Below, in pieces: positions 1-8,510 of a DNA stretch of 64,000 nt (its first letter is position 1; every line of letters starts with the position of its first letter). The notes under the pieces are model-generated. The model ran no database searches. It saw only the letters and a list, made by a program, of their open reading frames with translations, and was not told the DNA's origin. This DNA comes from Aeromicrobium sp. 9AM. Lineage in GTDB: Bacteria; Actinomycetota; Actinomycetes; Propionibacteriales; Nocardioidaceae. Position numbers and translations under genes: made by a program. The DNA is taken from NCBI RefSeq assembly GCF_902506105.1, contig NZ_LR733304.1, positions 2,093,458 to 2,157,457 on the forward strand. Reading direction: 5' to 3'.

Positions 1-1222
1 CGTCGACCTCGAGGAACGTACGCGCCGACTTCTCGGGATCGCGGTAGTAGCCGATCGGCACGCTGCCGGAGCGGGCGAGCCGGCCGATCGCGCCGACGTT
101 GGCCGAGTCGATGACCTGGTTGTGGTCGTCGAGCACCACGGTCTCGGCGCCGAGCGCGACGACGGGGCCCTGGCCCTGGATGTTCTCGCTGTCCTGCAGG
201 CCGGTGCCGGAGAACCCGGTCTCCGACGAGCCGATCGAGTCGGTGAAGAACGCGTTGGGGAACGCCTTCATCCAGACCTCCTTGACCGGGCGGCTGAAGA
301 TCGCGGCGCTGCTGGCGACGGCGACGAGTGAGCTGCCGTCGTAGCTGCCGGTCTCGTACGCCTCGATCAGCGGTCGCGCCATCGCATCGCCGGTCATGAA
401 GATCAGCTGGACCTTCTCGCGGTCGATGATGCGCCACGTCTCCTCGGGGTTGAACCCGGGCTCGAGGATCGTCAGGTGCCCGGCGAACAGGTGCATCAGC
501 ATCGCCGCCTGTGCGCCGCCGTGCATCAGCGGGCTGAGCGGGAACGTCACCATCGGGTCGGTGGTCTTGGCGGTCTCGGACTGCGTGAACTCCTCGATGC
601 GGTTGCCCGTCATGAAGTCGATGCCACCGCCGAGCACGCGCCAGAAGTCCTCATGGCGCCACATCACGCCCTTGGGGAAGCCGGTCGTGCCGCCGGTGTA
701 GACGATGTAGAGGTCGTCGCCGCTGCGTGCGCCGAAGTCGCGCTCGGCACTCTGCCCGGCCAGCGCCTCGTCCCAGGTCATCCCGCCGAACAGCGAGAGG
801 TCGGCGTCGCTGTCGGGCGCCGTCGGGTCGGGCATCGCCACGATCGTCTTGAGCGCCGGGTGCTGCGGGGCGGTGGCCGCGACCATCTCGGCGTACGGGC
901 GCTCGTGCAGCAGCGCGACCATGTCGGAGTTCTCGATGAGGTAGCTGAGCTCGGCCTCGACGTACCGGTAGTTCACGTTGATCGCGACGGCCCGGATTTT
1001 GAAGATCGCGAGCAGCGCCACGACGTGCTCGATGCTGTTCTTGGCGTAGATCCCGACGTGGTCGCCGGCCCCGATGCCCCGCCAGGCGAGGAAGTGCGCG
1101 AGCTGGTTGGACTGCGCCTCCAGCTCGGCGTATGTCATCTTGCGGCTCCCGACCTGGAGGATCGGGCGGTCGGGTACGGCATCGACGGCGTGCTCGAACA
1201 AGTCGGCAATGTTCAGTGGCAT
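1..1222 (-). CDS. fadD19: Steroid-CoA ligase FadD19, 3' end beyond window
   Basis: AMP-forming acyl-CoA synthetase that activates the carboxylated sterol side chain as a CoA thioester. In Rhodococcus it is needed for C-24-branched side chains. About 407 N-terminal residues are present and the C-terminal lid domain lies outside the window. The sequence follows M. tuberculosis FadD19 closely: it opens [19 protein letters not shown], has the ATP loop [11 protein letters not shown], then MWRHED and the segment [12 protein letters not shown]. The ATG is chosen because the hexamer TAGTCT lies 7 bases upstream of it, at the end of a KstR box, with no Shine-Dalgarno, which fits a leaderless transcript. 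It is divergent from echA19, as Rv3515c is from Rv3516. Confidence 0.93.
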   Translation of the reverse strand, partial: MPLNIADLFEHAVDAVPDRPILQVGSRKMTYAELEAQSNQLAHFLAWRGIGAGDHVGIYAKNSIEHVVALLAIFKIRAVAINVNYRYVEAELSYLIENSDMVALLHERPYAEMVAATAPQHPALKTIVAMPDPTAPDSDADLSLFGGMTWDEALAGQSAERDFGARSGDDLYIVYTGGTTGFPKGVMWRHEDFWRVLGGGIDFMTGNRIEEFTQSETAKTTDPMVTFPLSPLMHGGAQAAMLMHLFAGHLTILEPGFNPEETWRIIDREKVQLIFMTGDAMARPLIEAYETGSYDGSSLVAVASSAAIFSRPVKEVWMKAFPNAFFTDSIGSSETGFSGTGLQDSENIQGQGPVVALGAETVVLDDHNQVIDSANVGAIGRLARSGSVPIGYYRDPEKSARTFLEVD

Positions 1223-1233
1223 GCGCCCAAGAC

Positions 1234-1247
1234 TAGAACACGTTCTC
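1234..1247. promoter_or_regulatory. KstR operator between fadD19 and echA19
   Basis: TAGAACACGTTCTC fits the KstR consensus TNNAACNNGTTNNA except for the last base. It lies 11 bases from the fadD19 ATG and 21 bases from the echA19 ATG, so one box can repress both genes. On the echA19 side a TACGCT hexamer sits 6 bases before the ATG and the box covers the -35 position. Confidence 0.85.
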
Positions 1248-1268
1248 GTTTTTGACTACGCTCTCCTC

Positions 1269-2063
1269 ATGTCCACCAACGCTGCCCACTGCCTCGTCGA
1301 GCTCCACGGCAACACTCTCGTCGTCACGATGAACCGGCCCGAGGCGCGCAACGCCCTGTCCGGCGAGATGCTCGGGATCATGGGCGAGGCCTGGGACCGG
1401 ACCAACTCCGACCCCGATGTCAAGGTCGTGATCCTGACCGGGGCGGGCGGCTACTTCTGCGCCGGCGCCGACCTCAAGTCGATGTCGTCCTCCTCGCCCT
1501 CGGACAAGTTCGAGTCCGGCGAGTTCGACCCCACGATCATCAAGCCGCTGCTCAAGGGCTTCCGGCTGACCAAGCCGCTCATCGCGGCCGTCGAGGGACC
1601 GGCGATCGCCGGTGGCACCGAGATCCTGCAGGCCACCGACATCCGCGTCGCGGGCGAGTCCGCCCGGTTCGGCGTCTCCGAGCCGAAGTGGGGCCTCTAT
1701 CCCCTGGGCGGTTCGGCCGTACGCCTGCCGCGCCAGCTCCCGTACACCGTGGCGGCCGACCTGCTGCTGACCGGCCGGCACATCAAGGCGCCGGAGGCCA
1801 AGGAGATCGGGCTCATCGGACACGTCGTGCCGGACGGCGAAGCGCTCGCCAAGGCGCACGAGATCGCCGACCTGATCGCCGCCAACGGACCGCTCGCGGT
1901 GCAGGCCGTGCTCAAGACGATCCGCGACTCCGAGGGCAAGCACGAGGACGACTGCTGGAAGGCCGATGCCGAGGTCGGCGCCGCGGTGTTCGCGTCCGAG
2001 GACGCCAAGGAAGGCCCCCGCGCCTTCGCCGAAAGACGTACCCCCAACTTCCAGGGCCGCTAA
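1269..2063 (+). CDS. echA19: Steroid enoyl-CoA hydratase EchA19
   Basis: Crotonase-fold enzyme of 264 residues that hydrates the unsaturated sterol side-chain CoA formed during beta-oxidation. It aligns almost end to end with M. tuberculosis Rv3516, including [11 protein letters not shown] near the N-terminus, the oxyanion-hole segment [25 protein letters not shown], and the C-terminal [16 protein letters not shown]. The ATG at 1269 is preceded by TACGCT and 6 bases, and it matches the family N-terminus. Longer upstream in-frame starts run through the KstR box and the divergent gene and are rejected. The gene is transcribed away from fadD19 under the shared box. Confidence 0.93.
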   Translation: MSTNAAHCLVELHGNTLVVTMNRPEARNALSGEMLGIMGEAWDRTNSDPDVKVVILTGAGGYFCAGADLKSMSSSSPSDKFESGEFDPTIIKPLLKGFRLTKPLIAAVEGPAIAGGTEILQATDIRVAGESARFGVSEPKWGLYPLGGSAVRLPRQLPYTVAADLLLTGRHIKAPEAKEIGLIGHVVPDGEALAKAHEIADLIAANGPLAVQAVLKTIRDSEGKHEDDCWKADAEVGAAVFASEDAKEGPRAFAERRTPNFQGR

Positions 2064-2274
2064 CCGCTCGCTAGGCCCGGCCCCTAGCGACGAGCTCTGC
2101 TGGGGGTCCCCCCACGAGGTCTGCGAGTAGGGGGAGGAGCGGGAGCGAAGCGAAGGGGCGCATGGCGAGAGGCTCACTCGAGCCATCGAGGTCACTACGC
2201 TTCGGTCGCTCGTTCCTCGCTCCCTCCCGTTCGGCCGCGGGCGGCCTCACTAGCGAGCGAGTGGGGTAGCCGGT
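2064..2274. repeat. Intergenic region bounded by a 10-bp inverted repeat
   Basis: The 211 bases between the convergent echA19 and fadD8-like genes contain no credible gene. CGCTCGCTAG at 2065-2074 is mirrored by CTAGCGAGCG at 2250-2259. The middle is rich in GGGGGA and GAGCGAAGCGAAG words on one side and CTTCGGTCGCTCGTTCCTCGCTCC on the other. It looks like a degenerate palindromic repeat element or a bidirectional terminator region. Confidence 0.5.
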
Positions 2275-3843
2275 CTAGCCGACGTGGCGGTCTCCGGTCC
2301 AGAACTGGGCTCGCAGGGCCTTCTTGTCGGGCTTGCCCAGCGCGGTCAGCGGCAGTGAGTCCGCGACGATGACCTCCTTGGGCGACTGCACCGCGCCCTT
2401 GCGCTCCTTGACCGAGGCCTGGATCTCCGTCTTCAGCTGGCTGAGCGAACGACCGTCGCGCTTCGCGTCCTCGCGGAGCACGACGATCGCGGTGACGGCC
2501 TCGCCGAACTTCTCGTGCGGCGTGCCGATCACGCCGACCTGGGCGACGGCCGGATGCTCGGCGATGACGTCCTCGACCTCCCGCGGGAAGACGTTGAAGC
2601 CACCGCTGACGATCATGTCCTTGACCCGGTCGACGATGAACCAGAAGCCGTCCTCGTCCTCGCGGGCGATGTCGCCGGTGTGCAGCCAGCCGTCGTGGAA
2701 CGCCTCCGCGGTCTCCTCCGGCTTGTTGAGGTAGCCGCCCGCGAGCACCGGCCCGGCGACGCAGATCTCGCCGGGCTCACCAGGAGCCACAGGCTTGCCA
2801 TCCTCGCCCAGCAGGGCCGTACGCAGGAAGGCACTCGGGCGGCCGCAGCTGGCCAAGCGCTCGGGTGTGTGATCGGCCTTGGCGAGGTAGGAGATCACCA
2901 TGGGGCACTCGGACTGGCCGAAGAACTGCGCGAAGATCGGCCCGAACCGCTCGATCGCCTCGGCCAGACGCGTCGGGTTGATCGGCGCCGCGCCGTAATA
3001 GACGGTCTCGAGGCTCGACAGGTCACGTGTGTGCGAGTCCGGGTGGTCCATGAGGGCGTAGAGCATGCTCGGCACCAGCATCGTCGCGCTGATCTTCTGC
3101 TCCTCGATCGTGCGCAGCACCGTCGCCGGGTCGAAGCCGGGCAGCACGACCAGCCGGCCACCCTTGGCCACGGTCGGCGCGAAGAACGCGGCGCCGGCGT
3201 GGGACAACGGCGTGCAGATGAGGAACGTCGGCGTCTCCGGCCACTCCCACTCGGCGAGCTGCACCTGCGTCATCGCGGCGATGCTCGAGGCCGTGCCGAT
3301 CACGCCCTTGGGCTTGCCGGTCGTGCCGCCGGTGTACGTGATGCCGACGACGTGGTCTGGCGCCAGCTCCTTGGCCACCAGCGGCTGGGCGTCGTACGTC
3401 GCCGCCTTGGCGGCCAGGTCGTCGATCGTGATGACGGTCTCGAGCGACGGCACCTTGTCCTTCAGCGCCTCGGCCCGCTCGAGGAACGTCGGGATGTTGT
3501 CGACGATCAGCGCCGTCGCGCCGGCGTCGTCGAGCACGTACGCGTGATCGTCGAGCGAGCCGAGCGGGTGCAGCGCGGTACGCCGGTAGCCCTGGGTCTG
3601 CCCGGCGCCGATCAGGAAGAGCACCTCCGGGCGGTTGGCTGCCAGCAGGCCCACAGCCGCACCTGTGCCAGCGCCCAGCTCCTCCAGCGCGCGGACGTAC
3701 CGGCTCATCTGGTCGGCCATCTCCTGGCCGGTGATGCTGCGGTCTCCGAGCTGGAGCACGGGGACGTCACGGTGCCGCTTGAGCGATCCGAGGAGCATCT
3801 CCCCCGAGTGTGGTCCGCGGTGGATGTCGGCGTCGAGTGTCAT
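2275..3843 (-). CDS. fadD8: FadD8-like acyl-CoA synthetase
   Basis: AMP-forming CoA ligase of 522 residues. The sequence is close along its length to M. tuberculosis FadD8 (Rv0551c) as I recall it: GAGQTQGYRRTALHPLGS near residue 90, the ATP loop TYTGGTTGKPKG, PLSHAGAAFF, the acyl-binding segment YYGAAPINP, and GWLHTGDIARED with DRVKDMIVSGGFN in the C-terminal domain. FadD8's substrate is not firmly known. The position here, last in a KstR-box operon after a SnoaL protein and a dienoyl-CoA-reductase-like SDR, suggests a steroid acid or side-chain-derived acid. The gene starts 2 bases after the upstream SDR stop. Confidence 0.85.
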   Translation of the reverse strand: MTLDADIHRGPHSGEMLLGSLKRHRDVPVLQLGDRSITGQEMADQMSRYVRALEELGAGTGAAVGLLAANRPEVLFLIGAGQTQGYRRTALHPLGSLDDHAYVLDDAGATALIVDNIPTFLERAEALKDKVPSLETVITIDDLAAKAATYDAQPLVAKELAPDHVVGITYTGGTTGKPKGVIGTASSIAAMTQVQLAEWEWPETPTFLICTPLSHAGAAFFAPTVAKGGRLVVLPGFDPATVLRTIEEQKISATMLVPSMLYALMDHPDSHTRDLSSLETVYYGAAPINPTRLAEAIERFGPIFAQFFGQSECPMVISYLAKADHTPERLASCGRPSAFLRTALLGEDGKPVAPGEPGEICVAGPVLAGGYLNKPEETAEAFHDGWLHTGDIAREDEDGFWFIVDRVKDMIVSGGFNVFPREVEDVIAEHPAVAQVGVIGTPHEKFGEAVTAIVVLREDAKRDGRSLSQLKTEIQASVKERKGAVQSPKEVIVADSLPLTALGKPDKKALRAQFWTGDRHVG

Positions 3844-3845
3844 GT

Positions 3846-4694
3846 CTAGCGTGCTCCCTTGCCCGGGCCCTTGACCCGCGGATCGTCCTTGAAGTTGATC
3901 GCGTCGCGCTCCGAAGCGCCCACGGTGTTGATCGTGATGCCGCCGTCGACGTCGAGGATCGTGCCGGTGACGTACGACGACGCGTCCGAGGCGAGGAACA
4001 GCGCGGCGTCGGCGATGTCGGCGTGCGTGCCCCAGCGGCGCAGCGGCGTTGATGCGGTGATGTGCTCCTTGATGCCGGGCATCGTGGCGATGACGTTGTC
4101 CATGCCCCAGGTGTCCTCGATCGGGCCGGGGCTGATGCCGTTGACACGTACGCCTGCAGGGCCCCACTCGATCGCGAGGCACTTGGTCAGCATGTTGACC
4201 GCTGCCTTGGACGCGCAGACGTGACTCTGGAATGCGAGCGGCTTGACCGCCTCCGGGGCGGTGATCGCGATCAGCGACGCACCTGGTGCGCGGAGGTGCT
4301 CGAAGCTCGCGCGGTAGAGGTTGAACGTGCCCATGAGGTCGATGTCGACGACGGACTGGAACGCCTTGGACGACATGCCGAGCGCCGGCGCGTAGAAGTT
4401 GCCGGCCTGGCCCGCCACGACGATGTCGATGCCGCCGAACGTGTCGGCGGTCTCCTGCATCGTCTCGGCGATCCGGTCGTAGTCACGCGCATCGGCGGGG
4501 AGCCCGAGGGCCTCGCCGCCCGCCTCCGTGATCTCCTTGGCGGCCGAGGCGCAGCGCTCGACGTCGCGGCTCATCACCACGACCTTGGCGCCCTGCTCGG
4601 CATACCGCTTGGCGATCGCCAGGTTGAAGCCGCGCGTGCCACCGGCGACGTACGCGACCTTGCCCTCGAGGATGTTCTCTCCGAAGACCGTCAT
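3846..4694 (-). CDS. SDR of the 2,4-dienoyl-CoA reductase type
   Basis: Short-chain dehydrogenase/reductase of 282 residues. The Rossmann motif is GGTRGFN rather than the usual TGxxxGIG. The usual catalytic YxxxK is replaced by CASKAA (Cys in place of Tyr), as in peroxisomal 2,4-dienoyl-CoA reductases, which use Asp and Lys. VVDIDLMGTFN, LAIEWGPAGVRVN, ISPGPIEDTWG and ASYVTG also match that subfamily. A role in reducing unsaturated acyl-CoA intermediates is inferred. It overlaps the upstream SnoaL gene by 4 bases and lies 2 bases before the fadD8-like gene, so the three are co-transcribed from the KstR box at 5164. Confidence 0.8.
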   Translation of the reverse strand: MTVFGENILEGKVAYVAGGTRGFNLAIAKRYAEQGAKVVVMSRDVERCASAAKEITEAGGEALGLPADARDYDRIAETMQETADTFGGIDIVVAGQAGNFYAPALGMSSKAFQSVVDIDLMGTFNLYRASFEHLRAPGASLIAITAPEAVKPLAFQSHVCASKAAVNMLTKCLAIEWGPAGVRVNGISPGPIEDTWGMDNVIATMPGIKEHITASTPLRRWGTHADIADAALFLASDASSYVTGTILDVDGGITINTVGASERDAINFKDDPRVKGPGKGAR

Positions 4695-5152
4695 GCCGAC
4701 TCCCCTTTGGTGAAGGAGGCCATCGCGCGTTCGGGTTCCCAGTACGCCTTCATCGACGCCACCCGTCCGTCGTCGTGCACGACGTAGACCATGATCAGGT
4801 CGGTCGTGCTGTGGCTGCCGTCACCGAACGTCGTCCTGATCCGGCCGATGTTGGCGCAGGTGTTGCTCCCCGGGTTGGCGAACGAGTCGTTGATCTCGAA
4901 CGCGAACCGGTCGATCGGGGCGATCGCGGCCTCCCAGAACGCGCGTATGCCGTCGTGGCCGCGGTGGCCCTTGCCGTCCGGGTCGAACATCGACGGGCCG
5001 ACCGGGTCCTCGATCACGGCATCCTCGGCATACACCGTGAGCCACTCGTCGAGGTCACCCTTGGCGACGGCGGAGTACGAGCGTTGCGAGGCGGCGCGGG
5101 CGGGATGCGGGTCGTTGGGGGCGTTCCAGGTGATGGCGTCCGACGAGATCAT
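4691..5152 (-). CDS. SnoaL/NTF2-fold protein in a KstR operon
   Basis: Protein of 153 residues with the alpha+beta cone fold pattern of SnoaL and ketosteroid-isomerase-like families: an N-terminal helix (SYSAVAKGDLDEWLTVYAED), a central GHDGIRAFWEA, and a final VASMKAYWEPE strand. This family includes isomerases, cyclases and hydratases, and the actual reaction cannot be read from sequence. It is the first gene of the operon with the SDR and fadD8-like ligase, so a steroid CoA intermediate is a likely substrate. TAGAAT sits 7 bases before the ATG, right after the KstR box, which supports this start. Confidence 0.8.
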   Translation of the reverse strand: MISSDAITWNAPNDPHPARAASQRSYSAVAKGDLDEWLTVYAEDAVIEDPVGPSMFDPDGKGHRGHDGIRAFWEAAIAPIDRFAFEINDSFANPGSNTCANIGRIRTTFGDGSHSTTDLIMVYVVHDDGRVASMKAYWEPERAMASFTKGESA

Positions 5153-5163
5153 GTCCGCGATTC

Positions 5164-5177
5164 TAGAACGTGTTCCA
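5164..5177. promoter_or_regulatory. KstR operator of the SnoaL-SDR-fadD8 operon
   Basis: TAGAACGTGTTCCA is a full match to TNNAACNNGTTNNA. It lies 11 bases upstream of the SnoaL ATG on the minus strand. On that strand the bases just after the inverted half-site form the -10-like TAGAAT. Confidence 0.85.
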
Positions 5178-5208
5178 CTTTGAGCGATAGGGCTCTTGCA
5201 GGCAAAAC

Positions 5209-5222
5209 TAGAACATGTTTCA
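5209..5222. promoter_or_regulatory. KstR operator of the DUF35-ltp4-ltp3 operon
   Basis: TAGAACATGTTTCA is a full match to TNNAACNNGTTNNA. It lies only 8 bases upstream of the DUF35 gene ATG. Together with the box at 5164 it gives each of the two divergent operons its own operator, 31 bases apart. Confidence 0.85.
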
Positions 5223-5230
5223 CTTTCACC

Positions 5231-6190
5231 ATGACAGACGTCGGGACCCTGCACGCGCCCATGAAGGTCGAGTTCGACTACACGAGGTCCCTCGGGCCCA
5301 CCCTTTCGGAGTTCATGACCGGCCTCAAGCGTCGTCAGATCCTCGGCGGCACGCTCTCCGACGGGACGGTCGCCGTCCCTCCGCCGGAGTACGACCCACA
5401 CACGTACGACCCGGTCACCGGGCTGGTGCCGGTCAGCGACGAGGGCGTCGTGCAGACCTGGGCCTGGGTGCCCGAGCCGGTCCCGGGCCAGCCGCTCGAC
5501 CGGCCGTTCGCGTTCGCGCAGGTCGTGCTCGACGGCGCCGACCGGCCCCTCCTGCACGCGGTCGCAGTCGACTCGGCCGACCAGATCGAGACCGGCATGC
5601 GCGTGCGAGCGCGCTGGGCCGACGAGACCCTCGGCGCGATCACGGACATCCGCTGGTTCGAGCCGCTCGACGACTCCCCCGCCATGACGCCCGACGCCGA
5701 GAGTGGCGAGCCGGTCACCGGCATCATCTCCCCGGTGCACCTCGCGTACGACTTCGCCGCGTCGCCCGAGGAGTCCGCGTTCTTCCGCGGTCTCGCCGAG
5801 GGGCGCATCCTCGGCCAGCGCTGCCCGGTGTGCGAGAAGGTCTACGTGCCGCCGCGTGGTGCCTGCCCCGTCGACGGGGTGCCGACGACGACCGTCGTCG
5901 AGGTGCCCGACACCGGCATCGTCACGACATTCTGCATCGTCAACGTGCCGTTCCTCGGCCAGAAGATCACGCCGCCGTACGTGTCGGCGTACATGTTGCT
6001 CGACGGCGCCGACATCGCGTTCCTGCACCTGTTGCTCGGAGTCGACCCCGCCGACGTACGCATGGGGATGCGGGTCAAGGCGGTCTGGAAGCCACGGGAC
6101 GAGTGGGGCACGACGATCGAGAACATCAGCCACTTCGAGCCGACCGGGGAACCGGACGCCGACTTCGAGACGTACAAGGTGCACCTATGA
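5231..6190 (+). CDS. Tandem DUF35 OB-fold protein (Rv3521-like), aldolase partner
   Basis: Protein of 319 residues with two DUF35-like halves. Residues 1-150 have an OB-like strand pattern (QTWAWVP, PFAFAQVVLDG, MRVRARW) without zinc cysteines. Residues 155-319 have a rubredoxin-like zinc site (CPVC and a later CP pair) followed by VTTFCIVNVPF, PPYVSAYMLLDGAD and MRVKAVW. DUF35 proteins bind thiolase-fold Ltp aldolases and are required for their retro-aldol activity, as ChsH2 is for Ltp2. The gene overlaps ltp4 by 4 bases, and the order DUF35-ltp4-ltp3 matches Rv3521-Rv3523. There is no Shine-Dalgarno before the ATG, which lies just after the KstR box. Confidence 0.88.
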   Translation: MTDVGTLHAPMKVEFDYTRSLGPTLSEFMTGLKRRQILGGTLSDGTVAVPPPEYDPHTYDPVTGLVPVSDEGVVQTWAWVPEPVPGQPLDRPFAFAQVVLDGADRPLLHAVAVDSADQIETGMRVRARWADETLGAITDIRWFEPLDDSPAMTPDAESGEPVTGIISPVHLAYDFAASPEESAFFRGLAEGRILGQRCPVCEKVYVPPRGACPVDGVPTTTVVEVPDTGIVTTFCIVNVPFLGQKITPPYVSAYMLLDGADIAFLHLLLGVDPADVRMGMRVKAVWKPRDEWGTTIENISHFEPTGEPDADFETYKVHL

Positions 6191-7245
6191 GAGACGTAGC
6201 GGTTGTCGGCTTCGCCCAGCGGCAGATGAAGGAGTTCGACGGCTCCCCCACGTGTGTCGAGCTGCTCGTGCCGATCTTCGCGGAGCTGTTCGAGCAGACC
6301 GGCTGGACCAAGTCCGACATCGGGTTCTGGTGCTCGGGGTCGAGCGACTACCTCGCCGGGCGCTCGTTCTCGTTCGTCTCGGCGGTCGACGCGATCGGCG
6401 CGCTGCCGCCGGTCATGGAGTCGCACGTCGAGATGGACGCCGCCTGGGCGCTCTACGAGGCCTGGGTCAAGATCCAGACCGGCCTCGTCGACACCGCTCT
6501 CGTCTACGGCTTCGGCAAGTCCAGCGCGGGCCAGCTGCGCCGCATCATGTCCCTGCAGATGGACCCCTACACCGTCACCCCGCTCTGGGCCGACGCCGTG
6601 TCGGTCGCCGCGATGCAGGCCCGGTCGGGCCTGGAGTCCGGCGCCTGGGACCAGGACCAGATGGCCGCCGTCGTCGCCCGCTCGATGAGCGACGCAGCCG
6701 ACAACCAGCACGCGATCCGGTCCCGGACCACGTCCGTCGAGGACGTCCTGGACCAGCCGATATATGCCGACCCGTTGCGCCGCTGGGACTGCGCCCCGGT
6801 GTCGGACGGCGCCGCGGCGATCGTCATCTCGGCGGCTGACGCACCTGGCTTCGACCGGCTGCCGGGGCAGGCGGCGTGGATCACCGGCTTCGAGCACCGC
6901 ATCGAGCCGGGCGCGCTCAACACCCGCGACCTCACGGTGTCGGAGAGCACGAAGGCGGCCGGCGTCGCCGCCGGTGTCGACGGCGTCGACCTCGCCGAGC
7001 TGCACGCGCCGTTCTCCCACCAGGAGCTGATCCTCGGCTCGGCGCTCGGCCTCGGCGACGACGTACGGATCAACCCGTCGGGTGGAGCGCTCACCGCCAA
7101 CCCCATGTTCACCGCCGGGCTCAACCGGATCGGCGAGGCCGCACGACAGGTGTGGTCGGGCTCGTCGCAACGAGCGCTCGCGCACGCCACGTCCGGGCCG
7201 GCGCTCCAACAGAACCTCGTACTCACGATGGAAGGACGGGCATGA
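6187..7245 (+). CDS. ltp4: Thiolase-like side-chain aldolase Ltp4
   Basis: Thiolase-superfamily protein of 352 residues, corresponding to Rv3522 in size and gene order. It starts MRDVAVVGFAQRQMKEF and has conserved WCSGSSDY, an internal CAPVSDGAAAIVI, and a C-terminal INPSGGALTANPM segment. The nucleophilic Cys of true thiolases is absent from the usual N-terminal position. Family members Ltp2/Ltp3/Ltp4 catalyse retro-aldol cleavage of hydroxylated side-chain CoA. In Rhodococcus, Ltp3 and Ltp4 serve C-24-branched sterols. ATGA overlaps join it to both neighbours, so a DUF35-Ltp4-Ltp3 complex is plausible. Confidence 0.88.
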   Translation: MRDVAVVGFAQRQMKEFDGSPTCVELLVPIFAELFEQTGWTKSDIGFWCSGSSDYLAGRSFSFVSAVDAIGALPPVMESHVEMDAAWALYEAWVKIQTGLVDTALVYGFGKSSAGQLRRIMSLQMDPYTVTPLWADAVSVAAMQARSGLESGAWDQDQMAAVVARSMSDAADNQHAIRSRTTSVEDVLDQPIYADPLRRWDCAPVSDGAAAIVISAADAPGFDRLPGQAAWITGFEHRIEPGALNTRDLTVSESTKAAGVAAGVDGVDLAELHAPFSHQELILGSALGLGDDVRINPSGGALTANPMFTAGLNRIGEAARQVWSGSSQRALAHATSGPALQQNLVLTMEGRA

Positions 7246-8408
7246 GCACCTTGGCTGCTGTGGTCGGTGTCGGCCAGACGCACCACCGGGCCAAGCGCGG
7301 CGACGTGTCGATGGCCGGGCTCCTGAGGGAGGCGGTCGACCGCGCCCTGGCCGACGCCGAGCTGACCTTCGCCGACATCGACGCGATCGTCATCGGCAAG
7401 GCCCCTGACCTGTTCGAGGGCGTCATGATGCCCGAGCTCTACCTCGCCGAGGCGCTCGGAGCGCCCGGCAAGCCGCTGCTGCGGGTGCACACGGCCGGCT
7501 CGGTCGGCGGCTCCACCGCGATCGTCGCGGCGTCCCTGGTCGAGGCCGGCATCCACGAGCGCGTCCTCACGGTGGCGTTCGAGAAGCAGTCGGAGTCCAA
7601 CGCGATGTGGGCGCTGTCGATTGCGGTGCCGTTCATCATGCCGGTGCATGCCGGGGCCGGTGGCTACTTCGCGCCCCACGTACGTTCGTACATCCGGCGG
7701 TCCGGCGCGCCCACCCACATCGGCGCGATCGTCGCCGCGAAGGACCGGCAGAACGCGCTCAAGAATCCGTACGCCCACCTGCAGAACCCCGACACGACGG
7801 TCGACTCCGTGCTGGCGTCGCAAATGCTGTGGGACCCCATCCGGTATGACGAGACGTGCCCGTCCTCCGACGGCGCGTGCGCCCTAGTCATCGCGTCCGA
7901 AGCGGCCGTCGAACGGTCCGGCATCACGAACCCGGCCTGGATCCACGGCACCCAGATGCGCAGCGAGCCCACCACCGCTGCCGAGCGCGACCAGGTCAAC
8001 CCGCACGCCGGACGCGAAGCTGCGGCCGCGCTCTGGAAGCAGGCCGGCATCACCTCACCGATCGACGAGATCGACTGCGCCGAGATCTACGTGCCGTTCT
8101 CCTGGTTCGAGCCGATGTGGCTGGAGAACCTCGGCTTCGCCGAGCAGGGCGGCGGGTGGAAGCTCACCGAGGCCGGCGAGACCGCCATCGGAGGCCGCAT
8201 CCCGGTCAACATGAGCGGTGGCGTGCTGTCGTCCAACCCGATCGGCGCCAGCGGCATGCTCCGCTTCGGTGAAGCTGCGCTTCAGGTCATGGGCGAGGCC
8301 GGCGAGCACCAGGTCGACGGTGCCCGCAAGGCCCTCGGTCACGCGTACGGCGGCGGCTCGCAGTTCTTCGCGATGTGGGTCGTCGGCGCCGACAAACCGG
8401 ATCACTAG
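7242..8408 (+). CDS. ltp3: Thiolase-like side-chain aldolase Ltp3
   Basis: Thiolase-superfamily protein of 388 residues, corresponding to Rv3523. Visible motifs are AAVVGVGQTHH at the start, GKAPDLFEGVMMPE, the segment CPSSDGACALVI, VNMSGGVLSSNPIGASG, and the C-terminal GHAYGGGSQFFAMWVVG. It lacks the canonical thiolase Cys in the N-terminal half, as expected for an aldolase. It is the last gene of the KstR operon with DUF35 and ltp4. Its stop is followed by a nested inverted repeat shared with the convergent cyp125. Confidence 0.88.
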   Translation: MSTLAAVVGVGQTHHRAKRGDVSMAGLLREAVDRALADAELTFADIDAIVIGKAPDLFEGVMMPELYLAEALGAPGKPLLRVHTAGSVGGSTAIVAASLVEAGIHERVLTVAFEKQSESNAMWALSIAVPFIMPVHAGAGGYFAPHVRSYIRRSGAPTHIGAIVAAKDRQNALKNPYAHLQNPDTTVDSVLASQMLWDPIRYDETCPSSDGACALVIASEAAVERSGITNPAWIHGTQMRSEPTTAAERDQVNPHAGREAAAALWKQAGITSPIDEIDCAEIYVPFSWFEPMWLENLGFAEQGGGWKLTEAGETAIGGRIPVNMSGGVLSSNPIGASGMLRFGEAALQVMGEAGEHQVDGARKALGHAYGGGSQFFAMWVVGADKPDH

Positions 8409-8440
8409 GTCAGAGGGTCACGGCCCCTAAACCAAGAAAT

Positions 8441-8497
8441 GGCCACTGATCAACCGAAATCGCGCTCCAATTGGAGGGAAACGGTTGATCTGCGGCC
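8441..8497. terminator. Nested inverted repeat between convergent ltp3 and cyp125
   Basis: GATCAACCG at 8448-8456 pairs with CGGTTGATC at 8482-8490, and the arms extend to GGCC on both ends with two mismatches. The loop contains a second perfect palindrome, CTCCAATTGGAG, at 8465-8476. There is no U-run, so a bidirectional terminator is probable but not proven. A regulator site is the alternative. Confidence 0.5.
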
Positions 8498-8510
8498 AGA
8501 TCTTGGAGGG

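Noticed and set aside
476..1255. Long open frame opposite fadD19
   Set aside because: It is a high-GC antisense shadow of a clear FadD19 homologue and encodes Arg/Val/Asp-rich sequence without family features.
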